Assembly: GCA_950295325.1 (NCBI GenBank)
Contig: OX485804.1
Location: 23,248,001 to 23,312,000, forward strand
Direction: 5' to 3'
DNA: 64,000 nt
Source of the DNA: Polytrichum commune
Lineage: Eukaryota > Streptophyta > Polytrichopsida > Polytrichales > Polytrichaceae
Made by a program: the position numbers and the translations under genes. Positions 36,327 to 48,589 of this stretch are shown here, one piece after another. Below the pieces are notes generated by a model. That model searched no databases and was not told the origin of the DNA. It saw nothing but the letters and a program-made list of their open reading frames with translations. Every line of letters begins with the position of its first letter. The first letter of the stretch is position 1.

Positions 36327-37301
36327 TTTCACTCGATAGAGTGAAACCTCAAGGGCCATAAACTTAGCTAGAGCCAACCCAAGGGGTTTCACTCGATAGA
36401 GTGAAACCTCAAGGGCCATAAACTTAGCTAGAGCCAACCCAAGGGGTTTCACTCGATAGAGTGAAACCTCAAGGGCCATAAACTTAGCTAGAGCCAGCCC
36501 AAGGGGTTTCACTCGATAGAGTGAAACCTCAAGGGCCATGAACTTAGCCAGAGCCAGCCCAAGGGGTTTCACTCGATAGAGTGAAACCTCAAGGGCCATA
36601 AACTTAGCCAGAGTGAAACCTCCAGGGTTTCACTCGATCGAGTGAAACCTCAAGGGCCATAAACTTAGCTAGAGCCAGCCCAAGGGGTTTCACTCGATAG
36701 AGTGAAACCTCAAGGGCCATGAACTTAGCCAGAGCCAGCCCAAGGGGTTTCACTCGATAGAGTGAAACCTCAAGGGCCATAAACTTAGCCAGAGTGAAAC
36801 CTCCAGGGTTTCACTCGATCGAGTGAAACCTCAAGGGCCATAAACTTAGCCAGAGTGAAACCTCCAGGGTTTCACTCGATCGAGTGAAACCCCATGGGCT
36901 GGCTATGGCTAAGTTTATGGCCCTTGAGGTTTCACTCGATCGAGTGAAACCCCTTGGGCTGGCCATTTTACTTACCTTTTTACTTACCCTTTTACTTCCC
37001 CTTTACTTACCCAGAGCCGTAACACCACTTAATTATCAGCCAGCCCTTGAAGTTTCACTCGATCGAGTGAAACCTCAAGGGCACTGGCGTCTTCCAGCAG
37101 ATGGCTCTAGGGTAGGCTTTGTGATATTCAAAATTGCAAATGAATGTCAGTACACTACATAAAAGCAGTCTGTATCATTACTACAAACCATATAGTATTG
37201 CAAAGTTATTTAGAGCCCATATATTAGGAAAGGATTTCATTGCAACATGTGCTATGTGAATATAGTGCCAGCCCAATTAGCTCTCACTCGATCGAGTGAA
37301 A
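36327..37301 (+). repeat. Array of 13 palindromes in the transposase leader (right copy)
   Basis: Same array as 11289-12323 in reverse, with one 60-bp unit fewer: only one unit carrying the 'GGCTATGGCTAAGTTTATGG' spacer is present where the left arm has two. This is the only length difference I found between the arms of the giant repeat. Confidence 0.9.
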
Positions 37302-37447
37302 GTTCATTGGCAGGCTGCTTGTGCTGGCAGCCAACATAGTGCGAGTGCAAGCTCTAATATGATTAAATAGCAGATTGTACGTGAAGCTATATGAAGGCCA
37401 AGTTGTAGCCCTGACTGCGCAAGTGTTTTTGTGCAAATTTGCGGAGA

Positions 37448-40400
37448 ATGGATGCGGAATCATCTACTTCAGAGGAGGTGGTTTTCTAAACTTAGATGTT
37501 TAACGTTGTATGTTGGAATATGTTTTATTAATGATAAGTGTGATGTGCAGGGGTCATCCCTTTCGGACGCAATATTCTCGGAAGATGAAACTGTTCCAGT
37601 TGAGGATATTGACCCCAATTGCAGTGGACTTCATAGGGATGATTGGGTGAACAAACCTGTTATGCTTGTGAACGAACGTGGACAGAATATGGCAAAAGGA
37701 ATCTGCCGTAATGTAAACCCAATTGACTGCGTGGAAGACAAATGTTTGGGACCTGATCACGTTGGTGTCCTCATAATGGAGCCTATTGATGGCATGATGG
37801 ACATGGGGGCCATGTTTGCTTTGAGGGCCTGGCCAATTTCTCGTGTTTTTCACGATGGATGCACTCTGGCACATCACATCCTAGTTAGTGGCCACAGATT
37901 GCGGGCACAAACTAAGATGCTGGAGAAGCGAAGGAAGGAAGGGAAGAGGGCGTATGATACATCCCGGATATCAGAGCGTCGTAAGCCAACAAAAAAATCC
38001 CAAATACTGACCAATGCAAGCATACAACAACTATCTGCAATTCTGTGTTGTGATCGCGAGTGCCTCAGATTCTTTCCCAGAGATGAGGCATTCGCTCTTC
38101 GAACTGAATTTTATGATTGCTCCACAAGGATGAGGCATGCAAAACGTCTTGAGGTCCACAGACAAGTACATCCACTTCCGGGGGCGTGTACGAATGTCGT
38201 AACACTAAGTGGACGTGATATTTGCCTCATCGCATGGAGGCACATATTTGTAATATCAAAAACTGCGTTCTACAGAAATCGACAAGAATTCAATTGTGGG
38301 GTGCGACCACGAGACCATGGAAACTTGAACACCAAACGGTATCGTGTGTCCACACAACAAGCCACTGCCACTCTTTCCAACCTCTTAGAGGACAAAGCGG
38401 ACATGATGCCCCATAAATCCCGCACTTTGCCTAACGGCACTCGAGTAGTGGAGATGGTTTTGCCTCGCGGAACAAAATGGAAGAAATTTTTGGAGACAAT
38501 CAACCAGGTTAGTATGCTCATGATGTTCCATTTATTCCGTTTTCAATGTTAGTCTGAGCCTCACAAATCAGAACACCTGGATTGAGGCAATGTCTAAATG
38601 TTGCATGTGGTATGATTTTTAGGTGAATGAAAAATGTGGGTTGCAACCAATTTCTCTTTCTACTCTGAGCCAAATAAGACAGAATTATTTTAAGCACTAC
38701 GTGACAAAAAGAGCAGGGGATAATTTTGCTCGTTGTGGGAAATGCGATTCACTTATGGCTATTATTCAACAACATGTTAAAGGTTCCGCCGCACACACCG
38801 GGTTTTCGAAGCAGTTGGAGAAGCACCAGGCACAGCAGGAATCCGCTCGTAATGCCTACCGCTGTATGAGAGCGTTGTCTATTGAGCATCCCCGCAAGGT
38901 TTTGACCATCATTCACGACAAAATGGACCATGGCAAAACTGCATCTCCATGCTTTGCTAACAAGAACAAAGACACTGATATGTTCACGAAACTACCACTT
39001 TCAGTGACAGGCATGATGGCTCATGGCCATGGAGATGAGAGATATGCTCATTATGCATTGGATTTGTATCCTGGTGATTGCAACCATACTGTGGGCTCAT
39101 TTGCGAGGCTTCTTCGCGATTTGGAACAGCCCCCGGCTTCATCATCTCGCATGCTATTCCATGGTGTGGGTCGGTCACCGCTTTATCGTGCTGTTCTTCA
39201 TGGGAGTGATGTATGTTTGTCAGGATTACGACCTCCACCCAGTGAGCCTATTCCAGCTGTCTCGCTTCCACCCGTTTTGCATGTTCAACTCGATAATTGT
39301 TGGAAGGACAACAAGTGTAGATATGTGAAGGCATTTTGGTCCATGCTCACGGCCAAAGGTATATTCACGGAGGTCCACGTGTCTTACCTTTTAGTTGGTC
39401 ATACACATGATGACATTGATGCTTCATTTGGTAGATGGAGTATGGACTTGCGCGAACATGATTACCCCACTATCCCCTTGCTCATGAAATCATACATGGA
39501 CATGGAGAAGGTCCCTATCATCCCACATATGATAGAGGAGCTTCCAGATTGGAGGGCTTTTGTTAGTGAGTACATTCCTGATGGCCAAGACAAACTCATT
39601 GGCCATACGAAAGCCCAACAATTCAAATTTGTTGTACGGGATGATGGTTGGCCCGTCATGCATTACAAGGTGCTTAGTACGCATGATGAATGGTTGCCCA
39701 AGGATGGCATATTGATGTGGAAATCCAACATAAAGGGGGAGCCAGTTTTCCCACCTGGGGAACCTTACCCTGCTAAACCTCGAGAAATGGCAAAACTGGA
39801 CGATGTTCTTGTTGGGTTGCAAGGGTTTGTTGACTACTGGCAATCTATATGTGACCATGACATGACCGGAGCATATAGGGGCTCACAAACACATCTTTTA
39901 CAATACTGGACTGGGGTACTGGAGGCATTACGGGCACCCCTCACAAATGTGTACACTGCGGGATTGGCACTCCAAGAGGGATTCTGGCCATCCTCCCGAA
40001 TCGAATTGGACGCACATCCTTTCATGAATACTGGTGAACTTCGTGAGGAGCACCAACCAGATGACCATTATGTGGGCCCCTCTAACCTTCGACCTGCACC
40101 TGCTTTCCGCATTGCCGACAACGTGCATGAGGGGCATTTCCTCATTCTTCGACCCCAAGATCAAGACATTGATAGACCCATTTGGGTGTGCCGAGCTTTG
40201 TGTCCACCAAACTTGAACGTCACTGGGGACCATCCCCGTCAGATTCTGGTACAGTGGTTCACTCCCACTTCAACTGCTAGAGACATAACAAGGAAATACC
40301 ATGGTTGGGACTCCAACAGGAACTTCAAGTGGAAAGCCGATTCGAAATATTCCATCCCCGACTGGCAACCAATTGACTGCATCTTGGCAGCATGGCCTCT

Positions 40401-40626
40401 ACCTGCACATGAAGATGTTGAGCCCCTTAAGATTACTATTCCACCAGAGCAGATTGAATTTGCCAAAGACAACCTTCGCCGTTGTTCTGAGCAAGAGCGC
40501 GGAGGGATGGCGGTTGAGGAGGACGTTGATCTGCCGAGTGCGCGACGAGTAGGTCGTGGACATGGAACTGGAGGTCGTGGCCGTGCAACTGGTAGACGGG
40601 GAGCTCGGGGCAACCCTTCCTCGTAA
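37448..40626 (+). CDS. DUF7869-like transposase, three exons, intact (right copy)
   Basis: Join(37448..37477,37551..38507,38623..40626), about 996 aa, translation identical to the left copy. Splice sites are GAG|GTGGTT to TGCAG|GGG and CAG|GTTAGT to TTTTAG|GTG. The last exon encodes the three acidic motifs (HDKMDHGKT, QLDNCWKDNK, VGHTHDDID) and the Gly/Arg-rich tail. As this copy faces the full gene series it may be the parental arrangement. The element's right end follows about 800 bp downstream at 41422. Confidence 0.8.
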
Positions 40627-41239
40627 TGCGAGACTGGAAAACCCACATCGTATTCGTCACACAATGATTCATGATTAGATGTGATTTCCTTGACAATGTG
40701 AGACACCACATCAAATACTCCGGTGATTGGTACTAATTTTTTTGGGATGGTTCCTCGATGGGAGACCATCATGGCTCCTCTCGGACATGTGGGTGCAATT
40801 TTTGTTGATTTCAACACTATGACCAGCTAAATGGAACCCCATTGTGGGCACGGTATACCCGTGCAACTCTTAATGAAAACCACCAGCATTATAGAGGGCG
40901 GGTTCATTTATCTAATGTGAAGTGTTGTAATTTGAACTTTGAAGTATGTAATGCAAGGTCTGTCCTTTGTATTTGGATGTAGTTGGCATGACTTGTATTA
41001 ATGAGCCCTCGGTCTGTCACTGTGCACACCACAAACACCCCTTCTATCACGTTTGCAAACCACACTACCCTGGCGCGACCACACACCGTTCCCACGTAGC
41101 CACAAAATGTCTTCTTGTTCCCCCGTTCCACAGTGCGCACATGCGTTCCCATAGAGCGTTCCCAACGTTCCCCTAGAGAGTTCCAACGTTCCCATATAGA
41201 GTTCCCACGTTCCCGTAGAGTTTTTATGCGTTCGCTCTA

Positions 41240-41422
41240 ACGTTCCCATACATAGGTTCCCACGTGCGCATCTGGCATTCACATGGTCTAACTTCATTGT
41301 TCCCACGTTCCCACAAGCTAGTTGCATGTTCCTGGGAGCAATAAATATGTTCCCATGTCCCCAAAATGTAAAAAAATCTTCACTTTGGGACTCCCAAAAG
41401 TCCCGAAATGTTTAATATAGTG
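41240..41422 (-). repeat. Terminal inverted repeat, right arm
   Basis: Ends in CCGAAATGTTTAATATAGTG, followed by TTC. Mirror of 7168-7350. The matching far end of this copy was not found in the spacer. Confidence 0.8.
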
Positions 41423-42466
41423 TTCCATGAGCACTCCAAGAATCTCCAACCACGGGTAGGTCACTCTAAGGCATTTTTGTGCACCACGTGCGGCTGGGGG
41501 TTTTTTGTTTTGGGGTTATTTACCTTCAAGGGTTGAATTAAAGCCTCCCTATAATTACTTAAATTTCAAAAATGGCCCATTTGTTTGCACCCTTCCATTA
41601 CTTATATTGTCCAAGTCACTGCAATTTTTTGTACTCTATATTCCTTTTAAGTAATAAAAGCTAATCTACTTCCTAACGCATTGACGAGTGTTAAGGGAAA
41701 CCATGGAAACAAAGAAGGGTGCAAACATTAATATCATTGCAAACAAAGTTATGAAGAAAACACATAGGAGACCATAGCAAACATACTAAACATACCTTCT
41801 AGGATCCTTATCTTCAGCCCCTATATTAATTTTACAAAAAAATAATGGCCCACATTTTATGTCCATCTAACTTACTTATAATGGGATTGTCTACATTTAA
41901 TGGCCCCTTCATTATTTGGAATTCCTTTATAATTTTTATTTCAAATGATTTTAATCCTCTCTATATTATGCCGCACATCGTTTTTAAAATGCACTAAGTG
42001 ACCTACCCGTGTCTCCAACTTGTCTTATAATCCAAATCCGAACCCTAACAAGAATAGACAAGGGAGCCATTGAAGACTATTACAATATTTAGTGAATGAA
42101 AATGTAAATTGGATGAAATTAATACATCTATTGTCATAAATTTCTCTAAACCTAAGCCCCCCTTTTGTACATCTACCTTTACTTTAGAAAAATTTAATAA
42201 CCTTTTAAAATATACACAGTAGAGAAAATTACCTCTCCTTTATGTATACTATGTATGCCAATGTTTCAAATAATATCCCTTCTTACACTCACGTTAGTCC
42301 GTACGTGGTATGAAGAATCCACCCCTGGGATAATTAACAAATGCAAATCACAATTGTTGTCATTTCAAGCTTCATGATTGAACAAGATATGCAAAAAGTT
42401 ATAAGAAGTCAAGTGAAGACCATCCTCCTCTTCTCACGATCACATGATCTCCCCCAATTATTTTAA
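41423..42466. other. AT-rich flank, right arm
   Basis: Mirror of 6124-7167. No gene seen. Confidence 0.4.
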
Positions 42467-42689
42467 CCACCCTAAATATTGTATTTAGTGTCACTTACTA
42501 TTTGAAGTTACACAATGTTGCATCTTTTTACTATTATTGTAACATTTTACCAAGTAAAGATGTTAATGTTCTATAAGTCCAAACAACTAATTTGACCTTT
42601 GTTGGCAAAGAAATGAGATATACAACAAATAGTTATAGCTTCGCATAATTCTAAATAGTAAGTGACACTAGATACAATATTTAGTGTAG
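42467..42689. mobile_element. MITE with 37-bp terminal repeats (right copy)
   Basis: Mirror of 5901-6123. Confidence 0.6.
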
Positions 42690-43306
42690 CGAACCTAGGG
42701 AGCCTGTTGGTGGTATCCAATATAGTCAACCTTTGGGTCTACTGCAAGCCTCGATGCATGAAAAATTTAAGACGAATCATGATTGATGATCGATAGTTGA
42801 TGTTGTGAATGGAAGATATCCACATCGTATGGTGTTGTTGTCGGGTGAATGACATACAAGGATTCTCATTTGGAAGGAGTTTGCCATATGTCGTGCACAC
42901 ATTGATCAAGGACATGTTGAATCCCATGTGGAAATTGACATAGGTTGACCCTCTAAGGGTCGGTTTACATTAGGATCGAGGTGTATGAAACTTGGTCCAA
43001 AACAACCCTTAAAATGTACCATGTTTTTGGCCTCAAGATTGGACCTAAGCTTGGAAATTGGTTAGGCTCAAATGGGAAGGAGTGTGTTCTCTTGACTGGA
43101 GACCAACAAGATTTGGCGGGTAAGTGATGCCATATTGGTGTCACTTCATGTTTTCATACCTAAGACCCATGACCCTAGTGTAATCTCCTCGGGTCCAAAA
43201 TTTGACTCTCTACCAATGAGAACTCTTGAATTTGGAGCTTCTTTGGTCTTGGACCCTAGTAGTGTGATGATCCATACGTACAACACTCTTTGGTAGTACA
43301 TACTAA

Positions 43307-43591
43307 GGGTCACTTCACACACGAGCCAAGGGCCATGAACATATAATTGTGAAGGCCGTTGATTCTCATTCAAAGGCCATACCATGAGCTTGCCACGAAC
43401 TTACAATTGTTTAGCTGACACGATCTGCATGTAAGGGATCCATGTAGACTTTTCATCCACAATCATTTCTCTAGGCCCTTAGGTCTTCACATGCTAGCGC
43501 AATGGACTTGGACGGTTTCGGTTTTTTCGACCAACAACAGTTCTTAGATCATAATGGTCACACGCCAATAGTCTCGCGTATGAAGTGACCC
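43307..43591. mobile_element. PIF/Harbinger-like MITE, 285 bp (right copy)
   Basis: Mirror of 4999-5283. Ends CCCTAA-side and TTAGGG-side; the flanking trinucleotide duplication reads TAA on this strand. Confidence 0.7.
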
Positions 43592-43621
43592 TAAGTTAGC
43601 AAGTTTTGACAAACTAACGAT

Positions 43622-43733
43622 CAGTTTCCATGTAGGCCGCTCGCCCACCACATTCTAGTGGAAATGTAGATGCCACCAGATGGAATCTACATCTCCACTA
43701 GAATATGGTGGGCGAGCGGCCTATATGGGAACT
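43622..43733. repeat. Short foldback (right copy)
   Basis: Mirror of 4857-4968. Confidence 0.7.
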
Positions 43734-44133
43734 AACCCATAGCCTCCACCGCCTTCACTTCCACAGCATTTCAATGGGAGCTTTTAGAGGTGGATGGATG
43801 GATGAATGAGGGGGGATGAAAGTAAGTAGGAATCATGAAACCCTGATCAATTCTGGATAACTTCCTTCATGAACTTGCTTTCTACCTACTACAGAGCAGC
43901 TCCATTCACACCTCACATAAGTGGTGGGGTTTCCCCCCTTGGACAAAACCAAGGGTCAGGCCAGGACTTATTGGATTCGGGCAACTTTAGCTTCCACTGA
44001 TTCAGGGGTATGCTCACTACACCCAAACTCGTCGTCCATTGAAGAATGTGAGTGGTGTTACTTAGTTCTAGATAACCTTGATCTTTTGAGGGTCTTGTTG
44101 GCAATCAAAACAAGGGTTCAATGCATCTTAGGA

Positions 44134-44639
44134 GGGCCACGTCACACACGAGACTGAGAGCCCGTGACCATCATGCTTCAAGCACTCTCATTGGTGGAAA
44201 AGGTGGAGCCGGTGGTCCAAGTTCGCTTCCCAGTGCGCTTGAGGGACCAACGGAGTATGTGAATGCAAGATGGATGTAAAGTCGACATGGGTTCCTACAT
44301 GGCATCGAATGGATCATGTTTCATGGTCGCCTGGATTATTTATCAAAAACCACCTATTGGAGGTAGGCCGAACACAAAACTGGGAGACCATGGCACTCCG
44401 AATGCTCACAACCATTTGGTTTATTTTGTTTTATCACGTGTGAGGACCCGCATGAATAAAGATTCATTGAAATAGCATTTGGTTGAGGGCGCGGTCACAT
44501 AATATGGTTTCACACTACACTTGAGGATCCGTGACCACACTACATGATTTTGGAGGTGTGTTGGGACAACCTTTACCACTTTCTTTTGGGCTCTCGCAAT
44601 TTAATGTTCATGACTCTTGGTTCGTGTGTGAAGTGGCCC
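44134..44639. mobile_element. PIF/Harbinger-like MITE, 506 bp (right copy)
   Basis: Mirror of 3951-4456. Confidence 0.65.
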
Positions 44640-46249
44640 TTAGTGCCGGTTCACACGCGGTCCCAAGTCATAAGTCCCAAGTATGACATGGATGCCTACA
44701 TGACAACACTTTTTTGGAGGTGAGGTTTGGGACTTGTGTTGAGAGTTTGGTCGAGCAAAAAGCTAGACCCAACCCTCAACACAAACCCCGTGAATGTTTT
44801 TACATTAATTAAATCAAGATCCAACTTCAATGAAAATTAACCATACTTTTATGGTTTCATGAGGCTCAGAAGTTGGGACTTTGCCTTTATGTTGGGACTT
44901 ACTGAAATGAGTGGGATTTGGGACTTGGAACTTGGGAGCCCGAGTGGATTGGTGCTTAGCATGTACACTAAATAGTCTTATTAGTGGGGATGAAAAATTA
45001 GCATGGAAGTAGTTAGAATGGGTCACACTATTTTCTAGTCAAGATGGAATGAGCGAGGGTCCCCTAAGTCTTTACAAAGACTTCCAACCAACACATTGCA
45101 TATTAGATATAGGATAAAAATAGTACACCAAATAAATGTATTCATCCACAATAATTGTCAACTAGAAATTTGGCTTGGGTTGGAAATTAACGTGACCCAC
45201 ATTAATTCTCATTATGAGGATTAGAATGGGCTCATGAGAATTTATGTGGCCTGCGATATCAGGACTGTTAGTGTAGTTTTTGGACATCATATGAATAAGC
45301 TGTGAATTTTGGAAGATTTAGTTATAGCTTGGGTATCTATAACCAATCCTTGTTCAGTTTAGAGAAGAGTGTGTAGGCATCATTTTGGGCAATGATTACA
45401 ACTAGGTGTAACTTTACTATATGTATGAGGTCCACATAGTTTATGGTATTGGGTGTATCTTTCACAATGAAGTGGGCACAATAAAGAAGAATATCATATA
45501 TTATTTGTGTAGGCCCAAGTGGTGGAGTCTATTTAGCGTGATTATAGATGGACAAATCGTTTGCTTGGTATTGTTGAGTTTGTATTTCTTCGTTTACAAT
45601 CTCTTGGAAACAAATGAGAATGCGTGAGCATCCAACAAAGATTTTAAATAAGAAAAACAACAAATTTCAAAGGTTTCTTTGTAGTTCACAAATAATTAAG
45701 GAGATTTGACGCATAATTGTTTTAAACTCAAAATTTGGTAATGTTTGAATCTTGCTTAATAATTAGTACAAACTTTGACAAGATGTGGGGTATCATGAAA
45801 AAAAAAATGGTGAAAAAGGTTTCAGTAGTTATGATGGTGGGTTTAATGCACATGGAGAGGAGGCATGTGTCGGCGGCTTGTAGTGGGCATAGGTGGTAAA
45901 GGGGGCATGAGAATTTAGTGGGCCACATGTTGTGTTTCCTTTGATTGCCCATGTATTGGTCATATTGTGGCATTAGAAGCAAGTTGGGGCTACCAAAGGG
46001 CTATGACTTTCCAAGCATCTTGAGTGCAATGAGTAGCATGCCCAATGTCTTTTCCTTGTTGGAACTCACACCACCAATTTGTCATGTCAAAGCCAGTCAT
46101 AGCAAATGGGAAGACTCCAAGCTTAATGCACTTGAGTGTTGCCTCTTGCATCATCCCTTCTCACTTTGCATGCCAACCATGTATTACTTGCATTCATGCC
46201 TCACAACTCCACTTTTGCTTCGACTAACCCCTATAAGACCAACCCCCCC
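44640..46249. other. Non-genic stretch, right arm
   Basis: Mirror of 2341-3950, including the hairpin at 44728-44788. No gene seen. Confidence 0.4.
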
Positions 46250-47790
46250 TCCCCCAAACTACAACATCAACTTCTCGTACCAATGGAAACAAGCCCCAAG
46301 AGTGAATTTGCCAACAAAACGACGCCAACCATTGACACTGCTACCAAACAAATACAATTCCGCCCACATCATCAAATACATCCCAACACAATGTATCTAC
46401 ATGGATGATTCCTTTATCCCTCCCACTAAAATTGCAAAAGGCCACATGATAGGCAATATAGCAGGCTCATGAATATAGAACCCCAATACAAGCTCCACAT
46501 AGCAAACATACTCCCATGATTACCAAACATCCTTAAAGCGGAACTATATGTCATACTACTAGCCATTGAAGCCATACAAACCACCCACCAAGACACATAC
46601 ATTATCACCGACAACCTCAACAACATATCTTTACTTAACAACCACATAAGGCCATCATCGCAACAACACCATCTAGAGAAACTCCTAATCATGGCCATCA
46701 CCCAAGAAATATCTTGGACCAAACAAAACATTACAATACAAAAAGTAAGGGCACATACAAGAATCACCGGCAACGAGCGCATACAAAATAGCCAACAAGC
46801 TAGCCAATGAGGGAGCCACCAAAGATAAAGAAACCTCCACCTCATACATCCACACCACTCACTCAACCCATATTGGCTAACAAACAGACCCTCCACCACA
46901 TGTGATGATCAATTCGAGATCTCCACGCATTCATCACCAAAGCCCATAAACAAAATGAAACCAACACTAGGCTGACAATGCTAAACACAAATTTCCCTAG
47001 GTAGATAAATGGCTATTCAACGAAAAACTCAACCACAAATTATCCAACTCCTTTGGGAAAACACCAAGTACCACCGATACACAAATCTCCCAAACACTTA
47101 AAATTCCAACACGCATAATATATAGCAACCACCGTAAATATATCTTCTAGCCACTAATGCATCCAAACCTCAACTGCACCTTATGTCCCAAATGACGGAG
47201 ATACATGGCCACATCTACTATTGCACTGCACCAATCAATACATCAAAGGCCTCAGAATAGCCTAACACAATAAAGCAGTTCACCTCATAGTGCAAGCCCT
47301 AAAAGCCAATAAAGACACAAGATCCTACACTCTAACAAACGTGGGGACCTTTAATGACCAACCTCCATACTCAACCATACATGACCGGCTACTACCATGC
47401 ATGTGCTCTACCACCACATGCCAATCCCAAGCACAACTAAGACCAAACATATTATACATAATAGGAGCACAAAAGCACAACCAAATCCCACCAACTCCAA
47501 CCCACAATCACACAATTCAACTTCTAGAATTTACATATTCCAGAAACAACCCTGGAAGCCAAACACATAAAATATGACCCCCTAATAGACACCCTAAGGC
47601 AACAAAGATGGAATGTAAACCCACTCATAATCATCATGGCAGGAATAAGAGGAGCCGTCCATGAACATTCAAAGGCAAAAATAGAACACCTCAAATCCAC
47701 GATCAAAAATATCATGAACTCCAACCATAAAAATGCCATAAAATACCTCATATACCTCATCTAGACCCCATGGCCAACCCACCACCATGA
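46250..47790 (+). mobile_element. Decayed LINE fragment (RNase H, zinc finger), right-arm copy
   Basis: Broken 3' part of a non-LTR retrotransposon. An RNase H-like domain spans about 46390-46815. YMDDSFIPPT stands for the usual first-Asp motif. A frameshift near 46470 follows, then KAELYVILLAIEA (Glu), IITDNLNN (Asp) and VRAHTRITGNERI. After several stops a Cys/His knuckle reads across frames as CP..GDTWPHLLLHC (about 47185-47240). A tail at 47290-47577 may be the remains of a C-terminal nuclease region. The reverse transcriptase core is missing or unreadable. Confidence 0.6.
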
Positions 47791-48589
47791 CCATGCCCAT
47801 AATATACATAATTCCCTTCCCCCCCCCCCCTTCCCCCACCCCAACTCTCCTACTATTTGACCCTAAAGAGCCACCTCTTGAAAGAAAAGTTATAATCCTT
47901 ATGATGTAGCTTGGTAAAACATGAACATGGCAAGGCCAAGGGGCTCGCATTCACGTTGACTAAAAAATCGATGTTTTTCATTTCTTTGCTTTGAAATTGC
48001 CATTTCTGCATCACCTTTTACATTTTTGCGTCGTTGGTCGCTAATGTATAGATTTCTTTTCTTGTAAATCTCAAGCGATCCAAAATAAAGGAACTAACAT
48101 TGAATCAAGAGTGACACACCTATAATGGTTTAAACCAATCGGCATCTCTATGGATCTATTTGCAGTGGCACATTCAGTCCACAAAACCGCAACATTCTTT
48201 ATCTTCAAGAAACCATCAGATGATTTGATGAGCTCACTCATGGACAACAAACGGCATGAGAAGGTTACAATTGGAAATGTCGTCTGATATACTGTGGATA
48301 AGATGTCGATAGATTTCATGTACTATTTTGGACAAAGTATTTTATACTGCAATTTTCAATTCAATTGCATGCGCTTCAATCAGACAAGCAAGCAATGGGA
48401 GGCAATTGATCAATGGGAGTCAACAGTGATGGTTAAGTTACATCTGAAATGGGCAATTGGAAGCAGGTGAATGAAGTGGGTCTGAAGACAACATGCATGC
48501 GAAGGTGAATAGACGAAATGAAGACAAGTTTACAGCCAAACACATCTAACCTTCTAAAGACTGAGAATCAATTCCTTTTCTTGATGGGT

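Larger units (their letters stand above)
31884..48589 (-). repeat. Giant inverted repeat, right arm
   Basis: Reverse complement of 1-16766, 60 bp shorter because one array unit is missing. Base 48589 pairs with window base 1, so I cannot tell whether the repeat ends here or continues. On the inner side, pairing stops at 31884 inside a TACATT-type microhomology. Beyond that point the right arm runs into the methyltransferase-like gene region, while the left arm runs into a transposon end. Confidence 0.97.
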
